From positions 1-44,697 of the forward strand of contig NZ_LWCS01000041.1 of assembly GCF_001650495.1 (NCBI RefSeq): a stretch of 44,697 nucleotides of DNA, in the 5' to 3' direction. The notes below the pieces were generated by a model, which saw only the letters and a program-made list of their open reading frames with translations, was not told the DNA's origin and did no database searches. Position 1 is the first letter of the stretch; every line of letters starts with the position of its first letter. The stretch comes from Mycolicibacterium iranicum. GTDB lineage: Bacteria; Actinomycetota; Actinomycetes; Mycobacteriales; Mycobacteriaceae. Positions 15,539 to 24,988 of the stretch are shown here, piece after piece. Made by a program: the position numbers and the translations under genes.

Positions 15539-18189
15539 AACTGCATCGTCTGGTTCTCACGAACTACCGCGGAATCACCCACCGCGACACCGAGTTTCCC
15601 GATCGCGGCGTGGTGGTCGTCAGTGGCGCGAACGAGATCGGCAAATCGTCGATGCTCGAAGCACTGGACCTGCTGCTGGAGTCCAAGGACCGCTCGTCGA
15701 AGAAGGAGGTCAAGCAGGTCAAGCCCACCCACGCCGACGTGGGAGCCGAGGTGACGGCCGAGATCTCGGCCGGCCCCTATCGTTTCGTGTATCGCAAACG
15801 GTTCCACAAGAAACCCGAGACAGAGCTGACGGTCCTCGCGCCGCGTCGCGAGCAGCTCACGGGAGACGAGGCACACGAACGGGTGCGGGCGATGCTCGCC
15901 GAAACGGTCGACCTGGACCTGTGGCAGGCGCAACGGGTGCTGCAATCCGCACCGACCACTGCCGCGGACCTCTCCAGTTGCGACGCGCTGTCGCGGGCGC
16001 TCGATGTGGTCGCCGGCGAGGTCGACGACGACCCCGCTCCCGGCGGGGCGACGGACAGCCTTCTCGTCGACCGCATCGAAGTTGAGTACCGGCGCTATTT
16101 CACGTCGACAGGACGGCCCACCGGCGAATGGGCCACCGCGACCACCCGTCTGCAGAACGCCGATCAGGACGTCGCCCGCCGCGCGGCGGCGGTGGCCGAA
16201 GTGGAGGACTCCGCCCGCAGGCACGCGACGCTGACCGCTGATCTGGCCGTCGTCACCGCCGAAAGTGCCGCTGCCGCTGAGCGGCTGGCGGCCGCGGCCA
16301 AGGCAGCGCAGGAGGTCGCGGAACTGCAGGGTGAGCTCGACCAGGCGACCGTTCGTGCCGAAGCCGCGACGTCGACCCATGCGGCGTCGCAGACCGCGCT
16401 CACTGAGCGGCGTCGAATTCGTGCCGAGATCGACGAGCGGACCGCGGTGATCGAGCGGCTGCAAGTCGAATGCGACGCCGCCGCAGACGATCTCGACACC
16501 GCCCGTGAGATGAAGGTGGCTGCCGACGAGACGGCTGCACACGCCAAGACGGTGGTCGCTGCCAGCCAGGAGCGCGTCGATGCCGCGCGTACTGCCGTGC
16601 AACGTCTGGCTGATCGTGAAGAAGTGGATCGCCTCACCGGCAGAATTGCCACGCTGGAACGGCATCAGCGCGAATTCGACGCGGTGGCAAGCGAACTCGA
16701 CTCGATGACGCTGACCGACTCGCTGATGGCGGCCATCGAGGAGGCGGCGATGGTCGTGGACCGCGCCGCTGCTGCCGTCGAGCAGACAGCAGCGCACGTC
16801 GAGGTTGTTGCGACTGCTGACGTGGTGGTCCGAACCGGCGACGAGATCGCGACGTTGAGCGCTGGCGACAAATGGACAGCGGGCATCTCTTCGGCGGCCG
16901 GGTTCGACGTCCCGGGTGTGCTGTCGATACGGGTCGTGCCCGGTGCGTCGGCCGCCACGACCAAGGCAAAGCTCGATGCGGCGACAGGCATGCTGGCCGA
17001 GGCCCTGCAGCGGGGCGGCGTCGCGGATCTTGGTGCCGCGAGGACGCTCGAACGTCGCAGACAGGAGCTGCGGGCCGCCCGCCAACAGGTGCGTGCCGTT
17101 CTCGAGGCGCTGACCGTCGATGGCTCCGCCGACGAGTTGCGCGCGCGGTTGGCCGTCGTGGCGGCCCGGCTGCCCGCCGAGGAAGGACTGTTCGATCCGG
17201 CCACGGGTGAAGCACTCGACCCCGGCGCTCAGCGTCTCGAACTGATCGAAGCGATCGCCGCGAACCAGGAGGCCATCCGCGACTGCGAGACCCACGCACA
17301 AGTCGCCGAACAGGCTGGCAAGCTGGTCGCGAAGCGTGAACTGCACGCGGCGCGCCTGATGGAGAAACTGCAATCCGCGCAGAACGAGCTGGCCGCCGGG
17401 AGTAGGCGCCTGGTCGAGCAGCGCGAGGTGATCGGCGACGATGAACTCGCCGTGAGGACCGAGGCCGACGCGGAGGCGGCAGCCAGAGCCACAACGCTCG
17501 TCGCGCAGCTCGGCGAGGAGTTGGCCCGTCACCAGCCGGCGGCCGTCGCGGCCGCCCTGGCCGACGCCCAGCGCAGTGTCCGGGTCGTCGACGTCCGGCG
17601 CGAGGCGGTCGCGGACGCGCTGCGGGAGGTAGCCGCGCAGCTGAAGGTGTTCGGCACCGAGGGACGCAAAGGCAGCCTCGATGCCGCCGAAACCGAACGC
17701 GAGCGGGCCGAGGCCGAGTTCATCCGGGTGCAGCGCCGGGCGCGGGCTGCGCAGCTGCTCAGGTCGGTCATGGGCCGTCATCGTGACGCCATGCGGCAGC
17801 GCTACGTCGATCCGTACCGCGGTGAGGTGGAACGGTTGGGGCGCATCGTGTTCGGGGAAACGTTCGAGGTGGACGTCGACAGCGCGTTGCGCATCGGGCA
17901 CCGCACGCTGTCTGGTCGCACGGTGCCCTATGAGTCACTGTCCGGGGGTGCCAAGGAGCAACTGGGGATCGTCGCCCGTCTCGCCGGCGCCGCGCTTGTC
18001 GCCAAGGAGGACAGCGTGCCCGTTGTCATCGACGACGCGTTGGGCTTCACCGATGCAGATCGGCTGACGAAGATGGCAGAGGTGTTCGATGCCGTCGCCG
18101 GTGATGGGCAGGTCATCATCCTGACCTGCAGCCCGCAGCGCTATGCCGACGTCCGCAGCGCACAGCACATCCAGCTCATCGCGGGCTGA
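15535..18189 (+). CDS. sbcC: SbcC-like ATPase with long coiled coil
   Basis: 884 residues. Walker A GANEIGKSS lies at about residue 31, the signature SGGAKEQLG at 803 and Walker B VPVVIDDALGF at about 830, so the two halves of the ATPase head are at the ends. Between them is a long Ala/Glu/Arg-rich region with heptad-like repeats, interrupted near residue 445-460 by a non-helical stretch. This is the Rad50/SbcC layout, though shorter than E. coli SbcC and closer to the Rv1278/YhaN type. It starts in the last bases of sbcD and acts with it on DNA breaks. Confidence 0.9.
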   Translation: MKLHRLVLTNYRGITHRDTEFPDRGVVVVSGANEIGKSSMLEALDLLLESKDRSSKKEVKQVKPTHADVGAEVTAEISAGPYRFVYRKRFHKKPETELTVLAPRREQLTGDEAHERVRAMLAETVDLDLWQAQRVLQSAPTTAADLSSCDALSRALDVVAGEVDDDPAPGGATDSLLVDRIEVEYRRYFTSTGRPTGEWATATTRLQNADQDVARRAAAVAEVEDSARRHATLTADLAVVTAESAAAAERLAAAAKAAQEVAELQGELDQATVRAEAATSTHAASQTALTERRRIRAEIDERTAVIERLQVECDAAADDLDTAREMKVAADETAAHAKTVVAASQERVDAARTAVQRLADREEVDRLTGRIATLERHQREFDAVASELDSMTLTDSLMAAIEEAAMVVDRAAAAVEQTAAHVEVVATADVVVRTGDEIATLSAGDKWTAGISSAAGFDVPGVLSIRVVPGASAATTKAKLDAATGMLAEALQRGGVADLGAARTLERRRQELRAARQQVRAVLEALTVDGSADELRARLAVVAARLPAEEGLFDPATGEALDPGAQRLELIEAIAANQEAIRDCETHAQVAEQAGKLVAKRELHAARLMEKLQSAQNELAAGSRRLVEQREVIGDDELAVRTEADAEAAARATTLVAQLGEELARHQPAAVAAALADAQRSVRVVDVRREAVADALREVAAQLKVFGTEGRKGSLDAAETERERAEAEFIRVQRRARAAQLLRSVMGRHRDAMRQRYVDPYRGEVERLGRIVFGETFEVDVDSALRIGHRTLSGRTVPYESLSGGAKEQLGIVARLAGAALVAKEDSVPVVIDDALGFTDADRLTKMAEVFDAVAGDGQVIILTCSPQRYADVRSAQHIQLIAG

Positions 18190-18235
18190 TGGCGTCGGGT
18201 GCCGCCAGGCGGCGCGCAGGGCACAATGTGCCTTG

Positions 18236-19492
18236 ATGACGATGAATGCCAGACGTCGCCGGGCGCATGACAAGCTCGCGGCGCTGCCGGGGGTGCGTCC
18301 GGTGCGCAGGCCCGTCCGCATCGGCGGGGACGAGCGATTCGACGTCTTCTACGTGCGAACCGGCCGAAAGTCGGCGCACCCGTTCGTCGTCATCCCTGGA
18401 GGGCCAGGCGCCGCGTCGATAGCCCTCTACCGCGCCTTTCGTCGGCGCGCCGCGGTGGCGGGCCTCGATGTCATCATGGTCGAACACCGCGGAGTCGGCC
18501 TGTCGCGTCACGATGACGCCGGCAGAGACCTGCCGCCGGAGGCACTGACCATCGACGCCGCGGTCGACGACATCGCCGCGGTGCTCGACGACGCCAAGGT
18601 GGACAAGGCCGTTATCTACGGCACCTCCTACGGGTCGTATCTGGCCGCGGGCATGGGGGTGCGGCACCCGGACCGCGTGCACGCGATGGTGCTCGACTCG
18701 CCGCTGCTGTCGGCCGACGACATCGACGTGGTCCGCTCGCAGACTCGCAGAGTGCTGTGGGACGGCGCCGCTCCCGGAAGCGCTGATCTCGCGTCGCGGG
18801 TGCGGCGGCTGGCCGCCGATGGCGTGTTGTCGTCCAAGGATGTGCAGTTGATCGGCGACATGTACGGCGCGGCAGGCCCCGACGTTCTGCGCCGCCAGCT
18901 CGACCTGCTGCTGGCGGGACGGGATCTGCTGTGGGCGGCGGTCGGCCTCGGCACCCGCAAGCTGCTGGAGCGCAAGACGCCGTACCACCACGAGCCGGAC
19001 CTGGTCGAGCGCATCGCTTACCGGGAGTTGAACTACGGCGCCGTGCCCGACGACGGACCGCTCGACCCTGCGATTGCCTTTCGTGAAATGGCTACCTGCG
19101 ATGTGGAATTCGTCGCCGAACCGTATGATCTGCCGTCTGCGATGCCCGGGTTCACGTGGCCTACGGCGGTGATCTCAGGGGGGCGCGATCTCACCACACC
19201 GCCGGAGGTGGCGCGTCGCATCGCCGACCTGATTCCCGACTCGGTTTTCGTCGACCTGCCGACCGCCGGTCACAGCATCCTCGACACCCGCGAGCACGCG
19301 GCGCTGGAGATCTGCAAGGCCATTCACGCCGGCACGATTCACGAACTCGCTACGCGATCTGCCGTGCTGGACGCGTTGCCCGCCAACCTCACCGTCCGAC
19401 TGCTGGTGCGTGCCATCGCTGTGGTCGCCCGCGCCGAGTCGGCGGTACCGGGCGCCGTTCCGAAGGCCGTGCGCGAGATCGCTACTTCATGA
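18236..19492 (+). CDS. Alpha/beta hydrolase (proline iminopeptidase/TAP-like)
   Basis: 418 residues. The oxyanion-hole motif is VIPGGPGAAS, the nucleophile elbow GTSYGS puts the catalytic Ser at residue 131, and the acid and base are likely Asp318 (SGGRDLTTP) and His346 (TAGHSILD). The MVEHRGVGLSRHDD stretch is typical of the S33 peptidase/TAP-type branch. There is no signal peptide, so it acts in the cytoplasm. Either ATG 18236 or 18242 could be the start; 18236 lies 8 bases after CACAAT, a possible leaderless -10. In M. tuberculosis this place is held by a GMC oxidoreductase (Rv1279). It ends overlapping the convergent oppA by 11 bases. Confidence 0.85.
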   Translation: MTMNARRRRAHDKLAALPGVRPVRRPVRIGGDERFDVFYVRTGRKSAHPFVVIPGGPGAASIALYRAFRRRAAVAGLDVIMVEHRGVGLSRHDDAGRDLPPEALTIDAAVDDIAAVLDDAKVDKAVIYGTSYGSYLAAGMGVRHPDRVHAMVLDSPLLSADDIDVVRSQTRRVLWDGAAPGSADLASRVRRLAADGVLSSKDVQLIGDMYGAAGPDVLRRQLDLLLAGRDLLWAAVGLGTRKLLERKTPYHHEPDLVERIAYRELNYGAVPDDGPLDPAIAFREMATCDVEFVAEPYDLPSAMPGFTWPTAVISGGRDLTTPPEVARRIADLIPDSVFVDLPTAGHSILDTREHAALEICKAIHAGTIHELATRSAVLDALPANLTVRLLVRAIAVVARAESAVPGAVPKAVREIATS

Positions 19493-21188
19493 AACCGATC
19501 GCCGAGAAGTTGATGTCGCCGATTCCCGCTGGGCCGTAGTTCGCGAGATTGCTTCGCACGGCCACATTTCCGGGTGCCTGGAACAGCGGCAGGCTGTGGC
19601 CTTCCGACCAGATCATCTTGTCGAGTTCGTTGGCCAGCGTGCGGGCCTTCGCGGGGTCGAGCTCTGACAGTGTCTCCTCGATCTTGGCGTCGATCTCCGG
19701 GCTGCCGATCTTGCCGTAGTTGCTCTCTCCGCCCTCGGCGTAGATCTGGGTCAAGCTGGCGAGTGGGAAAGCATCACCGCCCCAGGCGAACTGGGCGATG
19801 TCGAAATTGCCGGGCGTGACGTAGTCGGTGAACAGGCTGCCACCCGCGGCCGGAACCAGCTGCATGTCGACGCCGATCTGCGCGAGTTGATTCTGGGCGA
19901 TCTGCGCGACGGCCCGCGTGCTCTGGCCATCGTAGAAGACATTACGGATCGTAAGCCGCTTCCCGTCTTTCTCCCGGAACTGCCCGTTCAGCGCCCACCC
20001 CAGCCCATCCAGCTCGCTCTTGGCGGCCTCCGGGTCGAAGCCGATACTGTTGTCCTGGTAGCCCTCCTGGCCTGCCAGGTAGATGTGGTTGTTCAGCGCC
20101 GCCGGATTGTCGGTCAGCCCGCGCTGGGTGACCGCCGCAATGGCCTGTCGGTCGATGCCCTTCGCAATCGCCGTCCGCAGCGCCGGATCCGACAGGATCG
20201 CTCCTTGCGCCCCGTTGATCGTGAAGTGGTACCAGTTCGGTGCTGGAGCGCGGCGGATCGATACGCCTTGGGCGCGCCGGGCACGCTCCAGGTCGTCGAG
20301 CGACGCCAGCGCGACGGCGTCGACCGCATTGTTCTCCAAAGCGGGGATAGTGGCCGCATCGTCGAGGACGGTGTAGGTGATGGTGTCGAGCAGCGGCGGT
20401 GTACCCCACCATTTCGGGTTGCGGCTCAACACGATTCGCTGCGCACCGCGATCCACCGTCGTGATGGTGAACGGTCCGGCCGATGCTCCCGGTCCGTTGA
20501 GGAAGCCCTTGTTGAACACCTCGGGATCCGAGGTCATGGACTTGGGCGCCAACATCGCATTGCCTGCGAACATGCCCCGCCAGTCGGCGAAATGGCTCGC
20601 GAAAGTGATGACGGCCTGCCTGTCGTCGACGCCCTTGGTGACCGAGGCGACGCGCTCGCTGCCGTTGGGTGAGGCGAACAGGAAGCGCTTGTCCTTGCCG
20701 CTGGTGGCGTTGATCTGAGAGGCGATGTCCTCCCACGTGATCGGCGCTCCGTCCGACCAGGTGGCCTTCGGATTGATGGTGTAGGTGACGACCTGGGGTT
20801 CGGTGCTGGTCAGTTCGACACTGGTGAAGTAGTCGGTGTTGACCGTCATCTCCCCGTCGGGCTTGATGAAGAACGCGCGCGGCAGGGTCGCACGCAACAT
20901 GCGGCCGAGTTCGCCGAGGTTGCCGTCGATGTGCAGATAGTTGAAGTTCGGCGGGAAGCCGGTCAGCACCAATCGCAGGTTACCGCCCTGCTGCAGCGTC
21001 GCCGGGTCCTGCGGATTGATGTCGGCGGTCGCACCCAACTCGGCGTTGCCGCCGGCGGACGGGACCTCAGTCGTGCCGCTCGAACAGCCGGTCAGGACCA
21101 GCGACACCACGCTCCCGACCGCGAGCAGACGCAACATCGCACTTCTGAGGGCTGAACTGTGCGATTTTGTGTCTGCTCGCGAATTCAT
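19482..21188 (-). CDS. oppA: Oligopeptide-binding lipoprotein OppA
   Basis: Substrate-binding protein (SBP family 5) of the peptide importer. The signal peptide is RLLAVGSVVSLVLTGC, with lipobox LTGC; the mature part shows the family pattern (TWSDGAPITWEDIASQI, RNPKWWGTPPLLDTI, AIAKGIDRQAIA). The ATG at 21188 gives 568 residues and the in-frame ATG at 21137 gives 551 with a cleaner signal peptide. The sequence between them is part of an intergenic hairpin repeat (21121-21180), so the real start is uncertain and 21137 may be correct. Last gene of the leftward opp operon, 11 bases after oppD. Matches Rv1280c. Confidence 0.92.
   Translation of the reverse strand: MNSRADTKSHSSALRSAMLRLLAVGSVVSLVLTGCSSGTTEVPSAGGNAELGATADINPQDPATLQQGGNLRLVLTGFPPNFNYLHIDGNLGELGRMLRATLPRAFFIKPDGEMTVNTDYFTSVELTSTEPQVVTYTINPKATWSDGAPITWEDIASQINATSGKDKRFLFASPNGSERVASVTKGVDDRQAVITFASHFADWRGMFAGNAMLAPKSMTSDPEVFNKGFLNGPGASAGPFTITTVDRGAQRIVLSRNPKWWGTPPLLDTITYTVLDDAATIPALENNAVDAVALASLDDLERARRAQGVSIRRAPAPNWYHFTINGAQGAILSDPALRTAIAKGIDRQAIAAVTQRGLTDNPAALNNHIYLAGQEGYQDNSIGFDPEAAKSELDGLGWALNGQFREKDGKRLTIRNVFYDGQSTRAVAQIAQNQLAQIGVDMQLVPAAGGSLFTDYVTPGNFDIAQFAWGGDAFPLASLTQIYAEGGESNYGKIGSPEIDAKIEETLSELDPAKARTLANELDKMIWSEGHSLPLFQAPGNVAVRSNLANYGPAGIGDINFSAIGFMK
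21121..21180. repeat. Hairpin repeat, family A, over the oppA start region
   Basis: Two 20-base arms at 21121-21140 and 21161-21180 are inverted copies with two mismatches around a 20-base loop. The right arm GCGATTTTGTGTCTGCTCGC differs at three positions from an arm of the hairpin at 28105-28156. Both candidate oppA start codons lie at or inside the element. Confidence 0.75.
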
Positions 21189-21199
21189 AAGCGTCGACT

Positions 21200-23035
21200 C
21201 TAACCGGGATCGGGGTGCGGGCGGGGCACCGCGGCGAGCAACCGGCGGGTGTATTCGTGCTGCGGGTTCTCGAACACCTGCTCGCTGTCACCCTGCTCGA
21301 CGATGACGCCACTGTGCATCACGGCCACCCGGTGGGCGAGGTGGCGCACCACCGACAGGTCGTGCGAGACGAACAGATACGCGAGCCCGAAGCGGTCCTG
21401 CAGATCCAGCAGCAGATTGATGATGCCCGCCTGGATGGACACGTCCAGCGCTGATACGGGCTCGTCGAGCGCAAGGATCTTGGGTCGCAGCGCCAGCGCC
21501 CGCGCTATGCCGATGCGCTGCTTCTGACCACCGGAGAATTCGGCGGGATACCGGCTGGCGTCCTCTCGGCGCAAACCGACCACGGTCAGGAGTTCGCCGA
21601 CGCGCTCGCGGATGGCGTCTCGGCCGGAACCACTGGCTTGCAACGGCTCTGCCAGCACATCGAAAACGGGAAGACGGGGATCCAGCGACGCCACCGGGTC
21701 CTGGAACACCACCTGCAGATCGCCACGAAGAGCCCTGCGGCCCGCACGGTCGAGGGCTGCGACGTCGCGGCCCAGTACCTCGATGGTGCCGGACTGGGGT
21801 GCGGTCAACTCCAGGATCTGGTGCAGCGTCGTCGATTTACCCGAACCCGACTCGCCGACGATACCCAGGGTCCGGCCTGCAGGCAGCTCGAAACTGATGC
21901 CGTCGACCGCGCGCACCTCGCCGATGCGGCGCCGCAGGATCACGCCCTTGGTCAGCTGGTAGGTCTTCGTCAGGTCGGTGACGCGCAGGACGACGGAGTC
22001 GTCGCGGGCGACCGACTGCGGCGGTACAGCCGTCGACACCCCGTAGATGTCAGCGGCGCTGCGGCCCGCGACGTGCTCACTGCGGATGCACGCAACTCGA
22101 TGATTCGGAGCGACGGGCGCCAATTCCGGTTCCGCGCTGCTGCATTCGTCGATGGCGAGCGGGCAGCGCGGCGTGAACGGGCAGCCGGGCGGCAGCGCGG
22201 ACACCGACGGTGGAGCGCCGGGGATGGGAACCAGCCGCGCGCCCTGCTTGGCGTCCAGCCTCGGCACCGAACCGAGAAGCCCAGCGGTGTAGGGCATTCG
22301 GCGGTCCTGGTAGAGCTCGGCGACCGGCGCGGTCTCGACTGCTCGGCCCGCGTACATCACCAGCGCGCGGTCGGCGAACTCGGCCACCACACCGAGGTCG
22401 TGGGTGATGACCAGGACGCCGGCACCGGTGACGTCGCGGGCGGTGCGGAGCACGTCGAGGATCTGGGCCTGCACCGTCACATCCAGAGCGGTGGTCGGCT
22501 CGTCGCAGATCAACAGGTCGGGATCGTTGGCGATCGCGATGGCGATGACGACTCGTTGCCGTTCGCCACCGGACATCTCGTGCGGGAACGCGCGTGCGCG
22601 CTGCTCGGGCTGCGCGATGCCGACGAGTTCGAGCAGCTCGATGGCCCGGGCACGTGCGGCGCGGGCGTCGACCCCGCGCCGGTGAATCCTGATGGCCTCG
22701 GCGATCTGGTCGCCGACGGTGTACACCGGTGTCAGCGCCGACATCGGATCCTGGAACACCGTGCCGATCTTGGCGCCGCGGATGCGGGACATCTGCTTGT
22801 CGGGCAGGCCCAGAAGTTCGTCGTCGTGCAGCCGGACAGAACCCGTCACCTCGGCGTACTCGGGTAGCAACCCGACGACGGCCATCGCGCCTGCGGACTT
22901 GCCGGCACCGGATTCGCCGACCAGCGCGACGACCTCACCGGAGTCGACGTGGTAGTCCAGGCCACGCACGGCGGGGATTTCGCCGTTTTCGGTGGGAAAG
23001 GAGACGTGCAGGCCGCGCACCTCGAGGAGGGTCAT
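21200..23035 (-). CDS. oppD: Peptide ABC importer ATPase OppD, two fused ATPase domains
   Basis: 611 residues carrying both ATPases of the importer in one chain, as in M. tuberculosis OppD (Rv1281c). The first domain has Walker A GESGAGKS, signature MSGGERQRV and Walker B LLICDEPTTALD; the second has GESGSGKST, FSGGQKQRIG and ILALDEPVSALD. Between them is the Cys-containing oligopeptide-transporter C-terminal motif (PPGCPFTPRCPLA), typical of Opp/Dpp ATPases and often a [4Fe-4S] or structural site. The ATG at 23035 overlaps the oppC stop by four bases (ATGA); upstream codons are a shadow of oppC. Confidence 0.94.
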   Translation of the reverse strand: MTLLEVRGLHVSFPTENGEIPAVRGLDYHVDSGEVVALVGESGAGKSAGAMAVVGLLPEYAEVTGSVRLHDDELLGLPDKQMSRIRGAKIGTVFQDPMSALTPVYTVGDQIAEAIRIHRRGVDARAARARAIELLELVGIAQPEQRARAFPHEMSGGERQRVVIAIAIANDPDLLICDEPTTALDVTVQAQILDVLRTARDVTGAGVLVITHDLGVVAEFADRALVMYAGRAVETAPVAELYQDRRMPYTAGLLGSVPRLDAKQGARLVPIPGAPPSVSALPPGCPFTPRCPLAIDECSSAEPELAPVAPNHRVACIRSEHVAGRSAADIYGVSTAVPPQSVARDDSVVLRVTDLTKTYQLTKGVILRRRIGEVRAVDGISFELPAGRTLGIVGESGSGKSTTLHQILELTAPQSGTIEVLGRDVAALDRAGRRALRGDLQVVFQDPVASLDPRLPVFDVLAEPLQASGSGRDAIRERVGELLTVVGLRREDASRYPAEFSGGQKQRIGIARALALRPKILALDEPVSALDVSIQAGIINLLLDLQDRFGLAYLFVSHDLSVVRHLAHRVAVMHSGVIVEQGDSEQVFENPQHEYTRRLLAAVPRPHPDPG

Positions 23036-23961
23036 GCGCGTGCCGTCCGGCGCCTGCGGGCGGGCCGTACTCCCGGGTCGAGCGCATCGCGGAGTCCGTC
23101 GCCGACGAGGTTGGCGCAGAACACGATCAGCACCAGTACGCCCGCCGGAAACAAGAACACCCACGGGAACGTCGTCACCGAGCGGGTGCCGTCGGCAATC
23201 AGCGTGCCCAGCGACACGTCGGGCGGCTGGACGCCGAATCCGAGGAAGCTCAAGCTGGTTTCGGCCAGAATCGCCAGGCCGACGTTGAGCGTGGTGTCGA
23301 TGATCAGGATCGAGGCGGTGTTCGGGATGATGTGCCGGACGATGATGCGCCAGTTGCTGACCCCCATATACCTTGCGGCGGTGACGAACTCGCGTTCCCG
23401 CAGGCTCATCGTCAAACCTCGCACGATGCGGGCGCTGATCATCCAGCTGAACGCCGCGAGCAGCAGGATCAGCCAGAGCTCGGTCCCGGAGTCCTGGATT
23501 CGGGGGGTGACGATCGCGATGAGGAGAAAGCCGGGAATCACCAGAAGCAGATCCACGAGCCACATCAGCGCGGTGTTGCGCCACGCTCCGAAGTACCCCG
23601 CCACCGCACCGACCGTCGCCGCGATCAACGTCGACAGGAACGCCACGCAGACACCGATCAACATCGACTTCTGCATCCCGCGCAACGTCTGCGCCAGCAC
23701 ATCCTGGCCGAGGGCGTTGGTGCCGAACCAGTGCGTCGTGCTCGGCGGCTGCTGCAGCGCGTAGTAGTCCAGATCGGTGTGGGTAAAGGGCAGCAGCGGC
23801 GGCAGCGCGTAGCAGGCGATGAACAGCGCGGCGAGCACGAACAGCGACACCACCGCGGGCCGGTTGCGGAGGAATCTGCGCCACACCAGAGTGCGGCGTG
23901 AAACGAATTGGACCTCGGGCGCGTTCAGATGCTCTTCGCGTGAGCGCTCATCGCCTGTCAC
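23032..23961 (-). CDS. oppC: Peptide ABC importer permease OppC
   Basis: 309 residues. A polar head (VTGDERSREEHLNAPEVQF) is followed by the first membrane helix near residue 33 and five more helices, with the permease EAA loop around MGVSNWRIIVRHIIPN, the contact point for the ATPase. Matches Rv1282c. The GTG at 23961 overlaps the oppB stop by four bases (GTGA), which fixes the start; the longer frame upstream is a shadow of oppB. Confidence 0.94.
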   Translation of the reverse strand: MTGDERSREEHLNAPEVQFVSRRTLVWRRFLRNRPAVVSLFVLAALFIACYALPPLLPFTHTDLDYYALQQPPSTTHWFGTNALGQDVLAQTLRGMQKSMLIGVCVAFLSTLIAATVGAVAGYFGAWRNTALMWLVDLLLVIPGFLLIAIVTPRIQDSGTELWLILLLAAFSWMISARIVRGLTMSLREREFVTAARYMGVSNWRIIVRHIIPNTASILIIDTTLNVGLAILAETSLSFLGFGVQPPDVSLGTLIADGTRSVTTFPWVFLFPAGVLVLIVFCANLVGDGLRDALDPGVRPARRRRTARA

Positions 23962-24935
23962 GAGACCCTCACCCTCGGGTCGAGCGCCGCGTACAACACA
24001 TCCGAGAGCAATCCGGCCAGCAGCACCGTCGCGCCGGTGAACACCGTGATCGCGACGATGATGTTGGTGTCCTGAGTGGTGATGCCCTGGACGAACCATT
24101 CCCCGATGCCATGCCAGCCGAAGATCTTCTCGACGAACACCGCCCCGGTGAACAGGCCGCCGACCCCGTAGGCGAACAGGGTCGCCATCGGGATCAGCGC
24201 TGTCCGCAGTCCGTGCTTGAAAAGGGCCTGCCGTCGGGTGAGTCCTTTCGCTCGGGCCGTGCGGATGAAGTCCTGGCCGAGCACGTCGAGCATGGCATTG
24301 CGCTGGTAGCGGCTGAACCCGGCGATGGACACGAGCGCAAGTGTCAGCGTCGGCAGCACCAGGTGTTGCAGCCGGTCCACGAACTGGTTGAACGCCCCGC
24401 CGACCGCGTCGGTGGAGGTTTCGCCGGTGTACTCGAACACCTGCATCCCGAGGATCGAATTGCCGCGCAGCGCCGCCAGGATCAGCAGGTTGGCGATCAC
24501 GAACGTCGGCGTGCTCAGGATCAGCAGCGCCAGCGTGGTGATGACGCGGTCGGAGAGCCGGTACTGGCGGACCGCGCCCCAAGCCCCGGCCAGGACACCG
24601 ACGAAGGTGCCGACGACCGAGCCGATGATCACCAGGCGCAGGCTCACCCCGATGCGTCGCCACAGTTCATCGGAGACGGGCTGGCCTGCGACGGTGGTCC
24701 CGAAGTCGCCGCGGACCACGCCCGAAACCCAGTCGGCGTATCGGATCGGGATGGGCTTGTCGAGGTTGAGCTCGGCGGCTTTGGCGTCGATGACGGCCTG
24801 GGGCGGCCGGGGATTGCGCTCCAGCAGGCTGTCGAGTGGCGAGAACGTGAGCGAGGTCAGAGTGAACGCCACGAAGGATGCCAGTCCCAGCAGGACGACA
24901 TAGTTCAGCAACCGGCGCGCGAGGAAGCGTGTCAT
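23958..24935 (-). CDS. oppB: Peptide ABC importer permease OppB
   Basis: 325 residues. The first helix is at residues 9-29 (LLNYVVLLGLASFVAFTLTSL), five further helices follow, and the EAA loop reads AKGLTRRQALFKHGLRTAL. Pairs with OppC to form the membrane channel. Matches Rv1283c. The ATG at 24935 overlaps by four bases with the stop of a 9-codon upstream ORF, so translation of oppB may be coupled to it. Confidence 0.94.
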   Translation of the reverse strand: MTRFLARRLLNYVVLLGLASFVAFTLTSLTFSPLDSLLERNPRPPQAVIDAKAAELNLDKPIPIRYADWVSGVVRGDFGTTVAGQPVSDELWRRIGVSLRLVIIGSVVGTFVGVLAGAWGAVRQYRLSDRVITTLALLILSTPTFVIANLLILAALRGNSILGMQVFEYTGETSTDAVGGAFNQFVDRLQHLVLPTLTLALVSIAGFSRYQRNAMLDVLGQDFIRTARAKGLTRRQALFKHGLRTALIPMATLFAYGVGGLFTGAVFVEKIFGWHGIGEWFVQGITTQDTNIIVAITVFTGATVLLAGLLSDVLYAALDPRVRVS

Positions 24936-24961
24936 CCGGTGCTTCCGCCGTGGTGCTGCAT
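24932..24961 (-). CDS. Putative leaderless upstream ORF before oppB, 9 aa (MQHHGGSTG)
   Basis: ATG at 24961 followed by eight codons and a TGA that shares ATGA with the oppB start. A -10 box TAACCT ends 7 bases before this ATG, so the transcript would start at or beside it and ribosomes would load without a leader. It is probably a translation-coupling or regulatory leader peptide for the peptide importer. The size alone gives little coding evidence; the case rests on promoter spacing and exact overlap. Confidence 0.5.
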   Translation of the reverse strand: MQHHGGSTG

Positions 24962-24968
24962 GCGCCCC

Positions 24969-24974
24969 AGGTTA
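24969..24974 (-). promoter_or_regulatory. Predicted -10 box of the opp operon
   Basis: TAACCT on the minus strand, 7 bases upstream of the 9-codon ORF. It fits TANNNT. It lies 14 bases after the stop of the upstream membrane-protein gene, so the opp genes may have their own promoter. No clear -35 is seen. Confidence 0.45.
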
Positions 24975-24988
24975 GGAGATGTGTGTTG

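Noticed and set aside
15319..17901. An 860-codon open frame on the minus strand opposite sbcD/sbcC
   Set aside because: It is the antisense of a gene with clear ATPase motifs; long open shadows are normal in GC-rich DNA, and its translation is low-complexity Arg/Gly/Leu-rich with no motif.
23036..23884. Long N-terminal extension of oppD
   Set aside because: It is an out-of-frame reading of oppC; the ATGA overlap at 23032-23035 gives the true start.
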